In this document: in pieces, positions 38,386 through 50,097 of the stretch
Numbering within the stretch: the stretch's first letter is position 1
Layout: each line of letters opens with the position of its first letter
Source of the DNA: Trichopria drosophilae
Lineage: Eukaryota > Arthropoda > Insecta > Hymenoptera > Diapriidae
Assembly (NCBI GenBank): GCA_030407085.1
Contig: CM059586.1
Location: forward strand, 106,839,501-106,903,500
Reading direction: 5' to 3'
Length of the DNA stretch: 64,000 nucleotides
The notes under the pieces: model-generated
The model's database searches: none
What the model saw: the letters and a program-made list of their open reading frames with translations, nothing else
What the model was told of the DNA's origin: nothing
Made by a program: the position numbers and the translations under genes

Positions 38386-40660
38386 CAACCATCGTGATAA
38401 CTGAACATTTTTCAAAACTATTCAATTATACTTAATTCTATATTCGAATTTCAGACCTCAAAATAGAAACGTTGAAAAAAATTAGTAAGAGTGTAAAACT
38501 TAATAGCTGATGGTGTATAAAAAAATGCTGAAAGGCAATCGCAATATATTCTAAGCTTAAATTCTTTCTATAGCGTCGTCAAAATGAGAAATATTCGAAA
38601 ACAATACAATTTACAGAGGAAAAATACTCTAGAAAGAAAATAGAAAAATTTATAGAAATCACCAATTTCAAATCAAATCATAAATTTAACTCGTAAAAAA
38701 GCCCATGGAAAACATTAGATATTTTACTAATCTCAGCAACCTTTCTACTAAATTCTTAAAAATAAAATTATATATTCAGTTCCATCAATTTAACAAAACA
38801 TTCTAATAGAATTGGGAATTAAAGAAATCTGGAAAATATTCGCAAATACATGGTCTGGGGATTTTTTAGTGTTAATTTAAACAAAACAAAATGTGATCTG
38901 CAATAGTCATGCCAATTGCAATTATTAGCGAAGAAAAAAGTCACAATCTTGATGGTAAAAACGAGACAGTATTCGTTGATTGTCAAAAATTTTTAAAATC
39001 TCCCAATTTTTATATTTTTTCGCAACATAGGATTCTCCATTTTAAATTTCTGAAATCTGAAATCATCATGAAGTAAAAAATATCTAACATCAAAATTCGA
39101 TCTTAGAAATCTATAAACAATCAATTGAACAATTCTGAACTTCAGGATTTTTGTGCACAAATGGACGAGAAAAGTGAAATTTTCTCGATATTACAGTGTG
39201 AAAACGAAACAATTTTGCATAACGATTACACTGTAATTAAGGAGATATACCAGTCTTAGGCATCGAAAAATCACCTAAATTAAAGAACTTTTCGGGAAAT
39301 AATAAAAATTATGTTTAAGGAACTTATTCATTTAAAAAATTGAATTCTAAAATTTAAAACAAAATAGCGATTATGTAGATGGTTGACTGTAGAGATGTGC
39401 GACCAAAAAAATTCTCCTCTTGTTTTTTAGTCGGGAACAAAATACTAATTTTTTTTTTAATTTTTATACATATATAAAGATACCAAGAAATCACTTTTTG
39501 CAAAAATAATGGACATTTTAAGAAAAAATTGTTTTCTTGACTAAACATATGCACCAAAATATACAATATAAAAAAAATTACCAGAACTTTCTCTAGACAA
39601 TCTTATTTGAAAAATACTGTCCAAATTTGAAGTTAATCACTAAAGAATACCGCGAGTTATGTTTCTGGCCGCGTCGATTAAAATAGTTTTGAGAAAAGCT
39701 CATTTTTTAATGAAAACTTTTTACAATGGTTAATTATGCTTAAATATTATGCATAAAAGTTTGTTTTTTACGGTTTTATTTTTAAAAATCCCTGTTTCTA
39801 CATTGAAATTTTGAATTGTTTTTGAAGTTGTAAAAAAACTTTTTTACGAGAAGCTGTATACTAATTATAAAATATACAGATAAATATCTTTTTAAATTAT
39901 TCGATTCGATAATTTAAAAAAAAACTTTATTTTAATAAAGTACTCTTGGGGTCAAGTGATTACGGCACTGTTAGCGACACGTAAAGTCTTAGTTTACGAA
40001 GTGAGGACAAATAAAAAGTAGCGAAATCAAGGCCGGAAATTCGTAAAAACTCCGGTAACCTATGTAAGGTAGAAGCAGTAAAAAATCTGCAAACAAGCGT
40101 GTCTCATACGAGCATGTATTTTCTTGGGCTTATGACAGTAATGAGATGCAGCGGAACATCGAGAGACGTAAATATGCAAATGGCGCGAAAGGTGAATAAC
40201 TCGTTCTATCCCTGGTATCGTGTAATCTATTATTATGCAATCGTAAAGTAATCGGGAAACGGTTCTAGTTTATTACGCAAGGACACGCCACTATTATGTA
40301 CATACAACAGAACCACGCGCGGCAGTAAAGCTCGCAAGCTCTATATATCGAGCACCATGCAACGATATCGACTTTCGAGTTGCCACCGCTGCGGTACGCC
40401 GCTATTGGCTATTGGTAACTGCTTAACCAGAAGAAAATACGACGGTGTCTTCTTAATCATATTTTCTTTTAATCAAATTTACTTAAGCTCCCTAAGCTTC
40501 GACGTACATGCGTCCCTGGTACTTTGTCCGCCTTCGGGTGAATTTGCGGAAAATGAAATGATAACTTCGTGCGTTTACCTTCCTGCACGGATTTTCAGAA
40601 GAATTGACTTTCCAAACTTGTAGTTGATGTTATACTCGTGTTTTGACATTGATAAGAGAA
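38386..40660. other. AT-rich stretch with one GC-richer patch
   Basis: No gene is recognised. The patch at about 40120-40630 is richer in GC and carries an 88-codon plus-strand frame with no recognisable domain. Confidence 0.5.
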
Positions 40661-40669
40661 AAGTATATA

Positions 40670-42100
40670 AAAATCAAATATTAAATTTTGCATTAAAAGT
40701 GCATTTAGTCAAATTTTCGCAATAAAGGAATTGCAATAAAAATAGTAATTCATATAAACCGATTTGGTTGGACATAGTTTGGTTTGATTAACCCAACGGT
40801 TAGTTTTGGGCACCAAACCGGTTCAGTTGTAAAAATAGAACGAGTTTGATTATGCAAATCAAATGGTTCGGTTGCGATAACCAAACGGTTCGGTTGAAAT
40901 GTCCCTCTTTAACGGTACCGCAATCGGTCGGACGGAACTCTTACTATTTCGGTAGTTTATTCGTCCTTATCTCTACATCGACACACTCGAACCAGTACAC
41001 TAACAGTTAGTAATAATCCTTCTTGAATATAAAGAACTTAAAATTGAAATAATCCATCTCTTAAAGCATATTTCGTAAACCGAACACCTTCGGTTGCAAC
41101 AACAGACTTTTTCTGATACATGGAGAGAGTATTTATAAAATCGGCATTGAGAGATTCTAAATTAAAGTATCTGCAAATTTAAATATTAAATTGTACACTA
41201 AAAGATAATTGATGCTAATACCTTTTTCTGAATAAACTGATTTGGTTTTATATAGTTTGGTTTTACATCGTTCGGTTCCATCATCTAGATAGTTAGTTAT
41301 AATATTCAAAATGATTCCATTGTGAAAATCGAATGATTTTATTACGAAACCCGAATGGTTCAGTTGCGAAAACCGAATTGTTCGGTTGCGAAAATCGAAT
41401 GATTTTAATGCGAAAATCAACCCATTCGCTTGCAACAACAAACTTTTTTTCAAACTGGAGATGGTGTTTATAAAATCGGCTTTGAGAGATTCTATGTGAA
41501 AGTATCTGCAAAATTAAATATTAAATTGTAAACTAAAATCTAATTTATTCTAATTCCTTTTTCTAACTAATCTAATTTGATTGCACTCATGTTGGTTCGA
41601 TAGCGTTTGGTTTTATTATCTAAACGGTTAGTTATAATGCGCAAACCGATTTGGTTACGAAAACCGAAAGACTTTATTGCGAAAACCAAACCAGTTCGCT
41701 AGGAGCAACAGACTTTTCTTAATACTTGGAAATGATGTTATTATTAAATTACACAATAAATTCTAGTTGAATCTAACATATATATGTAATAATTGCAATA
41801 AAAGAATTTCAATACAAATGGATAGAAAATCGCAAAAAATAGAATTTTAACATCAATATTTGAATTAGCATGTATACATGGTAAGTATATAATTCCATTT
41901 TCTGGCCAAACCGATTTCGTTGTATGTAATTTGGTTCGACATAATTTGAGTCGATCAATTAAATGTTATTGATGATACTAAAACCGGTTCGGTTACGAAA
42001 ACCGAATGTTTGGTTAAAATAACCAAATGGTTCGGTTTCGATAACCAAATGGTTCCATTGCAGTAACCGAATTGAGGACATGCTTTATAATAATATATGA
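40670..42100. repeat. degenerate satellite-like array, 335 bp unit with AACCGAA/TTCGGTT subrepeats
   Basis: Phrases such as AAACCGATTTGGTT, TAGTTTGGTTTGA, ACGGTTAGTT and ATGGTTCGGTTGCGAAAACC recur four or so times. TTTATAAAATCGGC followed by TTGAGAGATTCTA occurs at 41132 and again at 41467, which gives a 335-base period for the two best units. Each unit ends in several copies of a partly palindromic 20-25 base subrepeat (AACCGAA next to TTCGGTT). Outer units are more diverged. Open frames on the minus strand here (41157-41511) encode repeated Arg-Phe-Ser-Gln-type peptides simply because the DNA is repetitive. Confidence 0.8.
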
Positions 42101-42180
42101 ATGATAACGATTCACATTGTATCTTGAAAGTACATCGCACTTTACTTCTATTAAGTAAAAATATAATATTCAAATATCGG

Positions 42181-43665
42181 TCACGAAACTGTTATTTTGC
42201 TCCCTTGATACTATTGTTTCCAAACAAAAAATCAAAAAATGCTGTCTCACTATAGGATTTAAACAGCTGATCTGCAAAATTTGGGTGAGCTACCGCAATG
42301 TACCAAATAAAAGGAAATGTAAGGCGAGGAAAGGTTTCGATGCCAATCGGAAAAAAGGACGTAAGCGACCAGAAAGAACGCTTGCATTATCTGCATTTTA
42401 GTCCTGGCGTTGACAGCTGACCCGTCAACGAGTTCGATATGTGAAAGCAATACGTTTCGTGACGTCACTAGCATCCCAGTGTTTCATATTCTTCGAGTTT
42501 GTCACGAGCTCGACATTCGGTGCAATACTTGAGTAAAATCGTATATTTACTTCGAGTACACAACATGCAAAAAATATTATTGAAATTTTTGTTCCACGTT
42601 TACTATCATATAAAATTTAGATATCCGATAACGGAATTAGCACTGAAATAATAAATAAATCTACCAAAATAGGTATTTTTTTATATTAATTAATCATTGC
42701 CAATTTTTAATTGATAAATGAGTAAACAGAACGTACTTATATAATAATAATACTAATAATAATAATAATTTGTCTTTATTGGCACAAAAAATTACAAAAT
42801 TGTCTTATATCTTATAAAAAAAAGTTTCTTAACATTTGCTTCGACGTAAATTTCAATTCTTGAAAAATTCAAAAAATCGTTGGGTAATGTCTAAATATCA
42901 AATTAGTTATTGTTTTACAAATGATTTTGTGGCATTTTTAACTATCTAGATTTAATTTTTGGCTATTGCAAAAGCCTAATAGTTAAACTTCATAAAACTT
43001 AAATTTTTTATTAATCATGAACAATTTCAGTAGTTTTCTTGTCACTAACTAAATCCTAAGAATAAAAAAACTCTGAGAATGTCATAAATTTTGTTTTTTC
43101 GAATGAAAGGGTGTTGAACCGTACTTTTTTCTATTTAATCCTTACTAATACGACTAAAACAATAGAGTGTCTCCTCATAAAAGTAAGTATGGCAAATGAT
43201 TATTTTAGAAGTGCATAATTTCTTGTTTGATCATAATTTTGCATGAAATGTTATAGGCAATAAAACTTAAGCAATTTAGCAGCACCGAAAAAAACGTCGT
43301 ACAATCTTAAAGAAAAATTTTCCCTTAATGGATGTACGCCGGATATTTCTATTTCAAGTACCAAAGGAAAAGTTTTATCAAAAGGAAGCCAGTCTTTAAA
43401 TATTACGAATAAAGCGGAACAGCTAAAAAATCCATTCCTCGAGACAAGTGGAAAGAGAGGTAAGAGATATTTGTTTTAGTTCTCCCATTTCCGGTTTACC
43501 GCGAGATTCAAAGTTCTAAAGGATTTTATCTTTTCGCAGTGTTTTGAAGGGAATCTATCCCACGTGTGGTAAGGAGAAGGATAGAGAATAATAATCCGAA
43601 GAAACTTGAAGAGAGAAGAGAAAAGAATTAAGTAGCCTTGAACCAAGAAGAAAGAAGACTGAACT
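42181..43665. other. AT-rich stretch upstream of mir-929
   Basis: No gene is recognised. A GC-richer segment at 42240-42540 contains a 71-codon minus-strand frame without a known domain. From about 43320 the sequence becomes less AT-rich towards the microRNA, which may reflect a conserved primary-transcript flank. Confidence 0.5.
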
Positions 43666-43748
43666 TAACTGGGGTCAAATTGACTCTAGTAGGGAGTCCC
43701 TGCATTCAATATGGCGACTTCCTAATAGAGTCAGGCTGACTCCTTTTA
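43666..43748 (+). ncRNA. mir-929: mir-929 precursor hairpin
   Basis: The 23-base segment 43677-43699 (starting AAATTGACTCTAGTAGGG) matches the insect miR-929-5p sequence as I remember it. The strand folds into a strong hairpin: GACTCTAGTAGGGAGTC (43682-43698) pairs with GACTTCCTAATAGAGTC (43717-43733) at 16 of 17 positions counting one G-U, with a 17- to 18-base loop (CCTGCATTCAATATGGC). The stem continues outward as GGGGTCA against TGACTCC with a small internal mismatch. The 3p product would lie at about 43716-43737. It sits about 29 kb downstream of the complexin exon on the same strand with no intervening gene, so it is probably processed from the complexin intron, though its own promoter cannot be excluded. 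Identification of the microRNA itself is very secure. Confidence 0.94.
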
Positions 43749-44434
43749 AGACGCTCACCGCATCCCATGAATTTACTTACTTACTACTAATGTCAATAAT
43801 GAATTTGGTGACCAAGTTACTCTTAGTCACAAAAATATAATGTAATATTCCATATTTTCTATTACTGATATATTGTAAATGTGAAATGTATTTGAATTAT
43901 GAAATTTTTGCGAAAGAAAGATGTCATGTTAGATTTTATTCCCTTTGTAATCCACGATTTTTCATTTCAGGTTGATGTAACAGCACTTAACCAGCTTTTT
44001 AGGATAATTTTGTATAGAAATTAATCCTAAATTTTAGCTGGAACAAATTATATTTATGTTGGAATAAATTAATTTTCATGGTCAAGTTAATTGATTTGGT
44101 ATTAATTTAGAAAGGTAAAATCACTTGAATATTTTTCGTCTTTGAATGGAATTATTGCATAAATGAATTATGTTATTTAAAAATTAGCATTTCTAATAAA
44201 AATTAAGCAGATTTAAATTTTCTTATTTAATTTTTAAACGAGATCTTTTAAAGAATCTAGAATTTTAATCAAGATGGGGTGTAAATTGTAGTACTTAAAG
44301 GTTAGAGTATTATCTACTGTCATGTAATAATATATTTAATATTGTAACAATTTTTATAAATATCAGCTTACTGATTATGTCATTATTTTTAGAAGTTTAT
44401 AACTATTGGTTAATAACATGCCAGTTCCTGTAAA

Positions 44435-44575
44435 AAAAAGTATAGTCAAGTTTTTTTGTAAAAATATGACTTAGTATTTGCAAATTTAATCATTATGCGT
44501 TAATTAATTTTTCGGAAGTTACGAATTAAATATTCTAATTTTTCTAATTGAAGCTACTTTTAAGTTTTGTCATTA
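44435..44575 (+). repeat. left arm of a large inverted repeat
   Basis: Contains GTAAAAATATGACTTAGTAT then TTGCAAATTT, followed by TTCTAATTGAAGCTACTTTT and AAGTTTTGTCATTA. The reverse complement recurs at 46080-46208. The arms are diverged and separated by about 1.5 kb. They could be the ends of an old transposon or an inverted duplication. Confidence 0.75.
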
Positions 44576-44679
44576 TTTTCTAATTATGAATATGATGTCA
44601 CATTTTCAAAATTTAAAATGTATTCAAATTGACGGATGACTATTTAAAAAAAGAATGCAATTTGTCTGAAACTTTTTCA

Positions 44680-45010
44680 AAATGGCAGATTTAGAGAGCA
44701 AGAAAACATTTAATAAGTTGACTTGCATTCTGATACCAAGTAATAATCACCGACACTCAAGTAGTCATTTTCATAAACGTAGATCAATTTTATTTTGGAT
44801 CGCCATATTGGACCTACCATTTTAAATTTCGAAAAACTGGTTTTGTAAAATTGAATTCGTAATCAGCGACTTAATGAAAAGCAGTAACAAGTTTCAAGCT
44901 AGCTGGACAGATTTATACAAAACTCCACAACCATATTGTTTCCGCTATTTTGAATTTTGAAAATCTGATTTCGGATTGGTACTCAGCGACCATAAACGCA
45001 GAAAATGACA
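44680..45010 (+). repeat. dispersed repeat, CATTTTGAATTT family, long copy
   Basis: Contains TTCAAAATGGCAGATTTAG, AAACGTAGATCAATTTTATT, CGCCATATTGGACCTACCAT, GAATTCGTAATCAGCGAC and CTATTTTGAATTTTGAAAA in the same order as the copies at 2.6 and 62.7 kb. It lies inside the large inverted repeat, so it probably inserted there, or is carried by it. Confidence 0.7.
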
Positions 45011-46079
45011 AAAATTGCGTTACTTTAAAGAAGTCGGGCAATAATTTAATGGAGATGTAGAATTTAGATTGTTAATACATGAGTATTTCGTATTTTTGAG
45101 CGGTTCTTCATTAAAAACGTGAATTAAGAACTTGACAATCGTAATTTGCATCGCTACACCCAATCACGTAAAAAGAACAGAATAAATTAATGGAATATTG
45201 ACCGCGATAAGAGTAAATTTAAGAAAGTATAAACATCATGTCTTTCCGAAGACTCTAGGTTAATTCTCAAATCAATTTTTTTTGCTTTTCAATAAATTCC
45301 TTTTTATTGGTTAGGATTTAGTTTAAAAGTTATTTTGAATGTTTATTTTTTAGCACAGATTACTGCAATTTTCAAGGTCAGTCTGTAAAACAGCTTTTTT
45401 AAGTTGTGGCTCTTCTTTTGGCATTGTACGTGGTTGCTTGCTCTGTATGTTTATTTTATTGGCCAATAAGAACAGAAAGACAATTTATTATTATTATAAG
45501 GAATGGCCCCTTTCAAATCTTCTTAACTTTATCTTAAATTTTTCTAAATGATTGCATTTTTATTATAGAAAAAAGATTTTCATAAGAATAAATTAGTAGA
45601 TCAATTCTTATGCGTTTCGGAAATTTACTACAATATACAATTTTCGTTTTTTCATATTATGTTAAAAACCACAAAATATAAAATTTAATAATACATCAGG
45701 AATTTTCACAACATACACCGGTAATATTTTCCGACAAAAATATTAACTATAAATAAACGAAATAAATTTTTATTTTTATGTAAAAACCTTTCATGACGTA
45801 TGCAGCTTTCATTGTTGAAAGATACACAATGAGTAACTGCAATCGTTTTACGTGGATTTATGCGAAATCGGTTTATGAAACTCTACATTGTTCAAAGACC
45901 ATTATCAGTTTTTATTTGTTTAGTCAGTAAACAATTATCACCAAGAACATCCTACAAAATAATTTAGACATATTTCATCTTGTATTAACTTTATCTATGA
46001 ATACACTCAGAGACTTTTATTTACAAAATATTTGTTGCCTTTAAAATTTACATTTAAATCCTAATTAGTTACAACTAAT

Positions 46080-46208
46080 TAATGACAAAAGTTAAAAGTA
46101 GCCTCAATTAGCAAAATTTAATTCATGACTGTAGAAAAATTAGTTAACAGACATTGATCAAACTTGCAAATACTAAGTCATATTTTTACGAAAAAACTTT
46201 ATTATACT
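46080..46208 (-). repeat. right arm of the large inverted repeat
   Basis: AATGACAAAAGTTAAAAGTA then GCCTCAATTAG, and later AAACTTGCAAATACTAAGTC then ATATTTTTAC, mirror the left arm at 44435-44575 in reverse complement and in reversed order. Confidence 0.75.
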
Positions 46209-47040
46209 AATTATAATTAGTCTTTTTGGCACTTCTTATCCCAGTCATTCAATTGTTGATATTGTTATAATTACTAAATTGTTATCTGTTTATTGCACTA
46301 TAATTTTTTTGTTTAAAGTAGAATAAATTTGTTGGTCATTGGCATCATGTACACGATCTTCAATATTTATGCAAGAATAAGGGCTAGAAATGATGTTAGT
46401 TGATTAAGAATCATGATGTAGGATGCTAAGAGAATTGAATAAACATCTGCTTGACTATCCATATTCGTAGTTCAGATATCTATCATCATAAACATTTATA
46501 AAAATCCATTAGTATCATTCGTAACCATTTTACCATTATCATCCCTAATAAAGTTTATACTTCATTTACGAAATAGTAGCAACTTGATGTCTGTTTGCAA
46601 AAAAATATTAGCTAATAAACATAGTTCTAAGAGTGAATGCATCACTCAAATAGACAAAAATTCAGTAATTTTTCAAGAAAATTTCATGAATTTTTTGTAG
46701 ATGTTCATATTCATATCGTTGTCAATATTTTGTAACATCATCAACTTCAGAACATTTCCTTAACTGTTTAACAGATGTTCAATGCATATAATTGGAGATT
46801 TACATCACTTTGTTCATAAAAAAATGATTAATTTAAGTTTGCTTTTTTGTACTAAAACATTTATATTTATATGAATGTTGAGATATTAATTAGTTATTTA
46901 AATACCTGACATTCAGTCACTACATAGGTTATCTTTAATTCTTCTTCTTTTAAACTCATTATTCTTCTAAAATGTTTTTCTGAAAAGGGCTTCCAATATT
47001 AGTTGAAATTAATAATAACTATTTCTTGTATGTAATTTTT

Positions 47041-47500
47041 GTATTACATATTATTGATTTATTTATCTTAATTCATAAACATTTATGTTTATTCTGATCT
47101 TTAACATATTCTTATTGATTCGTTGCTATACTGGTTTTAGTATGGTGTTCCAAATTTATTTAAAATTATGGTAAACAAAATGTTTCAATAAAAATGAATT
47201 TTCAATTTAGCAGGCGTAAAGTAGTTATTTTGCGCCCTATTTATTACGATACTCAAGTCACTCAAGCTGTGTTCCTAAACTACGATTACAGTAGGCCATT
47301 ACATTAATAAGCTATTAGCTGAGAATATTAGCAGGCGTAAAGTAGTTATTTTGCGCCCTATTTATTACGATACTCAAGTCACTCAAGCTGTGTTCCTAAA
47401 CTACGATTACAGTAGGCCATTACATTAATAAGCTATTAGCTGAGAATATTAAACAGTTACAGAATTCACTACTACACTAAAGAATTTGTGATTTCATTTA
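47041..47500 (+). repeat. third copy of the 0.8 kb GCGTAAAGTAG repeat
   Basis: GATCTTTAACATATTCTTAT then TGATTCGTTG, followed by AGCAGGCGTAAAGTAG, TTATTTTGCGCCCT and TACAGAATTCACTACTACAC, parallels the left arm at 49290-50097 in the same orientation. It contains the exact 121 bp tandem duplication. Confidence 0.75.
47210..47451 (+). repeat. exact 121 bp tandem duplication
   Basis: The segment beginning GCAGGCGTAAAGTAGTTATT at 47210 and ending GAGAATATTA at 47330 is repeated immediately and, as far as I can see, without a single difference at 47331-47451. Neighbouring repeats are strongly diverged, so this is a recent duplication, or an assembly artefact. Confidence 0.95.
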
Positions 47501-47599
47501 GTCGCAAATTTTTTCCACGTCACATTTATAATTAATTTATTACATTTTTTAATAGGTAATCAAACTCCGTACTTCAACTGTATTAATACAGATATCGCA

Positions 47600-47960
47600 T
47601 CTCAATTACTAGGAGGCTTTTACGACCCCTTCTCCGTGATACGAAATCGAGAAGATTGGATGAAATCGGTTGTGGTTACCTCGCGTTCGTTTTACGACAA
47701 AGTCGTGTACAAGGCTCTCGTAAAATGCACGATAAGAACGAGGCTTCATTTTCATCTGATATACAATCGCTGTAATCATGATATTCGGTTTCAGTATTAG
47801 CAACGGCAGAGTCTAACCTTCCCGGTTTTAATTCCGTCATTAACGTATATATATATTAGCGATGTATCAAGCTATTTGCCGGATTCCGTGTTTCCCAACG
47901 AATATTCTAATTAATATTTTACGGTAATCTTCGATATTCCCTGCAAAACCCCGCGGTCGT
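47600..47960. other. GC-richer patch
   Basis: No gene is recognised. A 64-codon minus-strand frame lies at 47609-47803 without a known domain. Confidence 0.35.
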
Positions 47961-48315
47961 AATAAAAATTTAATGAATTTATATCCTCGAATATAATTAA
48001 AAATTCTTGTCGTAGTTTATCGAATTAGAAGTAAAGTTATTTTTTGTTTCCTGTTCACGTGTTCTTTTAAATAATTTATGAAAAATATTAATTATATAAA
48101 ATTAAGGGCTTAAAATGAGTAACCATACAAGTAATGAGTAACAAAAACAATTTTTTTTTTCTAATATCAGAAAGACATAATTGATTGTAAAAGCAAAAGT
48201 TTCATGATTCATTTTTCGTCAGACAATAATTAAGTCATGTGTTGCCCTAGAAAATAGTATAATTATCATCTTTACCATCGTTATAAAAATTAAATTTTGT
48301 TTAAATGTACTGCAG

Positions 48316-48545
48316 GACCTCGCTAATTCGACACTGCTCTTGTTTCACAACCTCGCTTGACTGACAATGGGAGGAGACTTCTTTTCTCCCATGCAGTCAC
48401 CGCGGCGTACGCTCGTGCTCATACAAAGCAATGAGCCAATCACATTCGTGTGATATCGTAGTGGGCGTGGTTAAAGAAATGTCGAACTAGCGAGGTCAGA
48501 GAGAGAGAGCGTCTGGAATCGAGTATGTCGTACAAGCGAGGTTGT
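48316..48545. mobile_element. compact element with interlaced inverted repeats and promoter-like motifs
   Basis: GACCTCGCTAATTCGACA (48316-48333) is an inverted match of TGTCGAACTAGCGAGGTC (48480-48497), and ACAACCTCGCTTGA (48347-48360) of ACAAGCGAGGTTGT (48532-48545). The order A, B, A', B' interlaces the two pairs. The interior has the hairpin GGGAGGAGACTTCTTTTCTC at about 48369, a CCAAT box in GAGCCAATCAC (about 48433), a Sp1/KLF-type GGGCGTGG (about 48463) and a GA run (about 48499-48509). It has no coding capacity and is GC-richer than its surroundings. It could be a MITE or a promoter or enhancer block; both may be true. Confidence 0.55.
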
Positions 48546-48779
48546 ACTATATTTGCTTGGTGTCATTGGATTAAAAAATATTTAAAAAACAGTGAATTTA
48601 CATTTTTCGGGTGGGATTTACTCATTATAAAATAAGGTCGTAATTTTTAAATTTCTAAAGTTTTTATAACATTTTTTATAAGATATTATTCTTAATCCAA
48701 TTTACAAAAAAAAAACTGTATTACGATTTTAATCTCGTTCGTTACATTGTACAACCAGAATCAATGAAAGCAGAAATCT

Positions 48780-49020
48780 GCAACTGATGCAATCTTTCGT
48801 CCCGATCTTTCGGGGGATGCGCAAAAAAAAGCTCTTTTGCCGGACTCGGGGTTTTGGCACGAACTATAACGAGCAATTTGCAAATAACAACGTTCTCGCG
48901 ATACAAGCACTGCAGGCTCTCGTGACAAGCAGCCGGATTGTCGGAGTGGATTGCACGCGAATACTAATGAAGATTAGTTATAACGATATAGCGCGCTCGC
49001 GGCCATAAAACTTATTTCCC
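48780..49020. other. GC-richer island
   Basis: An open frame of 73 codons (48787-49008, plus) with no recognisable domain crosses this island. It follows the promoter-like element at 48.3-48.5 kb. I cannot assign a function. Confidence 0.3.
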
Positions 49021-49289
49021 TCAAGGTAGCTTGTGCTTAAAGAGTTATCTTTTCGGGCTCTTATTTATGGAGAAATTTTCAAAATATGTATATTTAGAGT
49101 ATTTTTTATTTGGTTTTAACAAAATAATTGGACGGAGAAAATTATTTTATTCAATTACACGAACGTGACTTGAGTGTTTTAAGTCGTTAACATGCACCAC
49201 GTGACGTGATTTCCCTTCCCAATTTACTTCAATTTCTTCTGAAATTGTGGTAATCAGTAAATTTAGTAAATGAGATAGATTGTTGTGAA

Positions 49290-50097
49290 TATCAATACCA
49301 TTTTAGACATTTAGCGTCCTTTTTTCATGATTATTGTAATAGTTTTTCAATGATTGAAGTAAAATATTACAAAATCATTTATTAGTGATTCCATTTCCAA
49401 AGAAAGAAATTTTGTTCATGTATGACAGTAACTGCTGAAGATCGATAAATGTCTCGTTCCCTTAATCTGACAATCACATTAAATGTTTACAATGTAACTT
49501 AGTTTATTTGTACAGTAGTATTAAATTAGTTAAATCTCTGTATACCACTAAGGACTTAGTTATATCCTAATAATTGATTGTACCAATCACTACTAGTTAG
49601 TTTAGTTACATTATTATTAGTAGTTAAAGTTTATCATTCAAATTAGTAAAAAATTTGCCTCTTCCTCGTAGTTACGTGCTGCTACTAGTCGTGGTTTATT
49701 ATGATCCTTAACATATTCTTATTGATTCATTGTTATTCTGATTTTACTAAAGTGCTCCAGATTATTTAAAACTTTTTGGCAATTGCTATTATCAAGGTGG
49801 TAAAAAATGTTTGTATAAAAATTACTTATTCAATTGAGCGGGCGTAAAGTAGTGATTTTGCGCCCTGTGCATTTCAATATTAAAACAACTACAGCTGCTT
49901 CGCCATGTTTCACCATTCGAGACGTAAAACGATATTTTACGAACTATGTTTCACAAATACGATTACAGTAGGTCATCACAATTAATATTAAGCTATTATC
50001 TGAAAATAATTCCAGAATTAACTAGTACACTAAATGAACCGAAGCTCGTGGAAAAAGTATGAAGTGCCTAGCAAGCAATTGAACCCTCTTATTGCTG
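49290..50097 (+). repeat. left arm of a 0.8 kb inverted repeat
   Basis: Anchors include TTCCATTTCCAAAGAAAG, GTTCCCTTAATCTG, CAATTGAGCGGGCGTAAAGT (49831-49850), TTTTGCGCCC, GATTACAGTAGGTCATCACA and GAATTAACTAGTACAC (50015-50030). Each has a reverse-complement partner in the expected order at 51200-52040. No open frame is conserved, so this is a non-coding repeat. Confidence 0.8.

Noticed and set aside
41157..41511. Minus-strand frames with repeated Arg-Phe-Ser-Gln-type peptides
   Set aside because: The peptide repeat is a direct reading of the AACCGAA/TTCGGTT satellite, which is not coding in neighbouring units.
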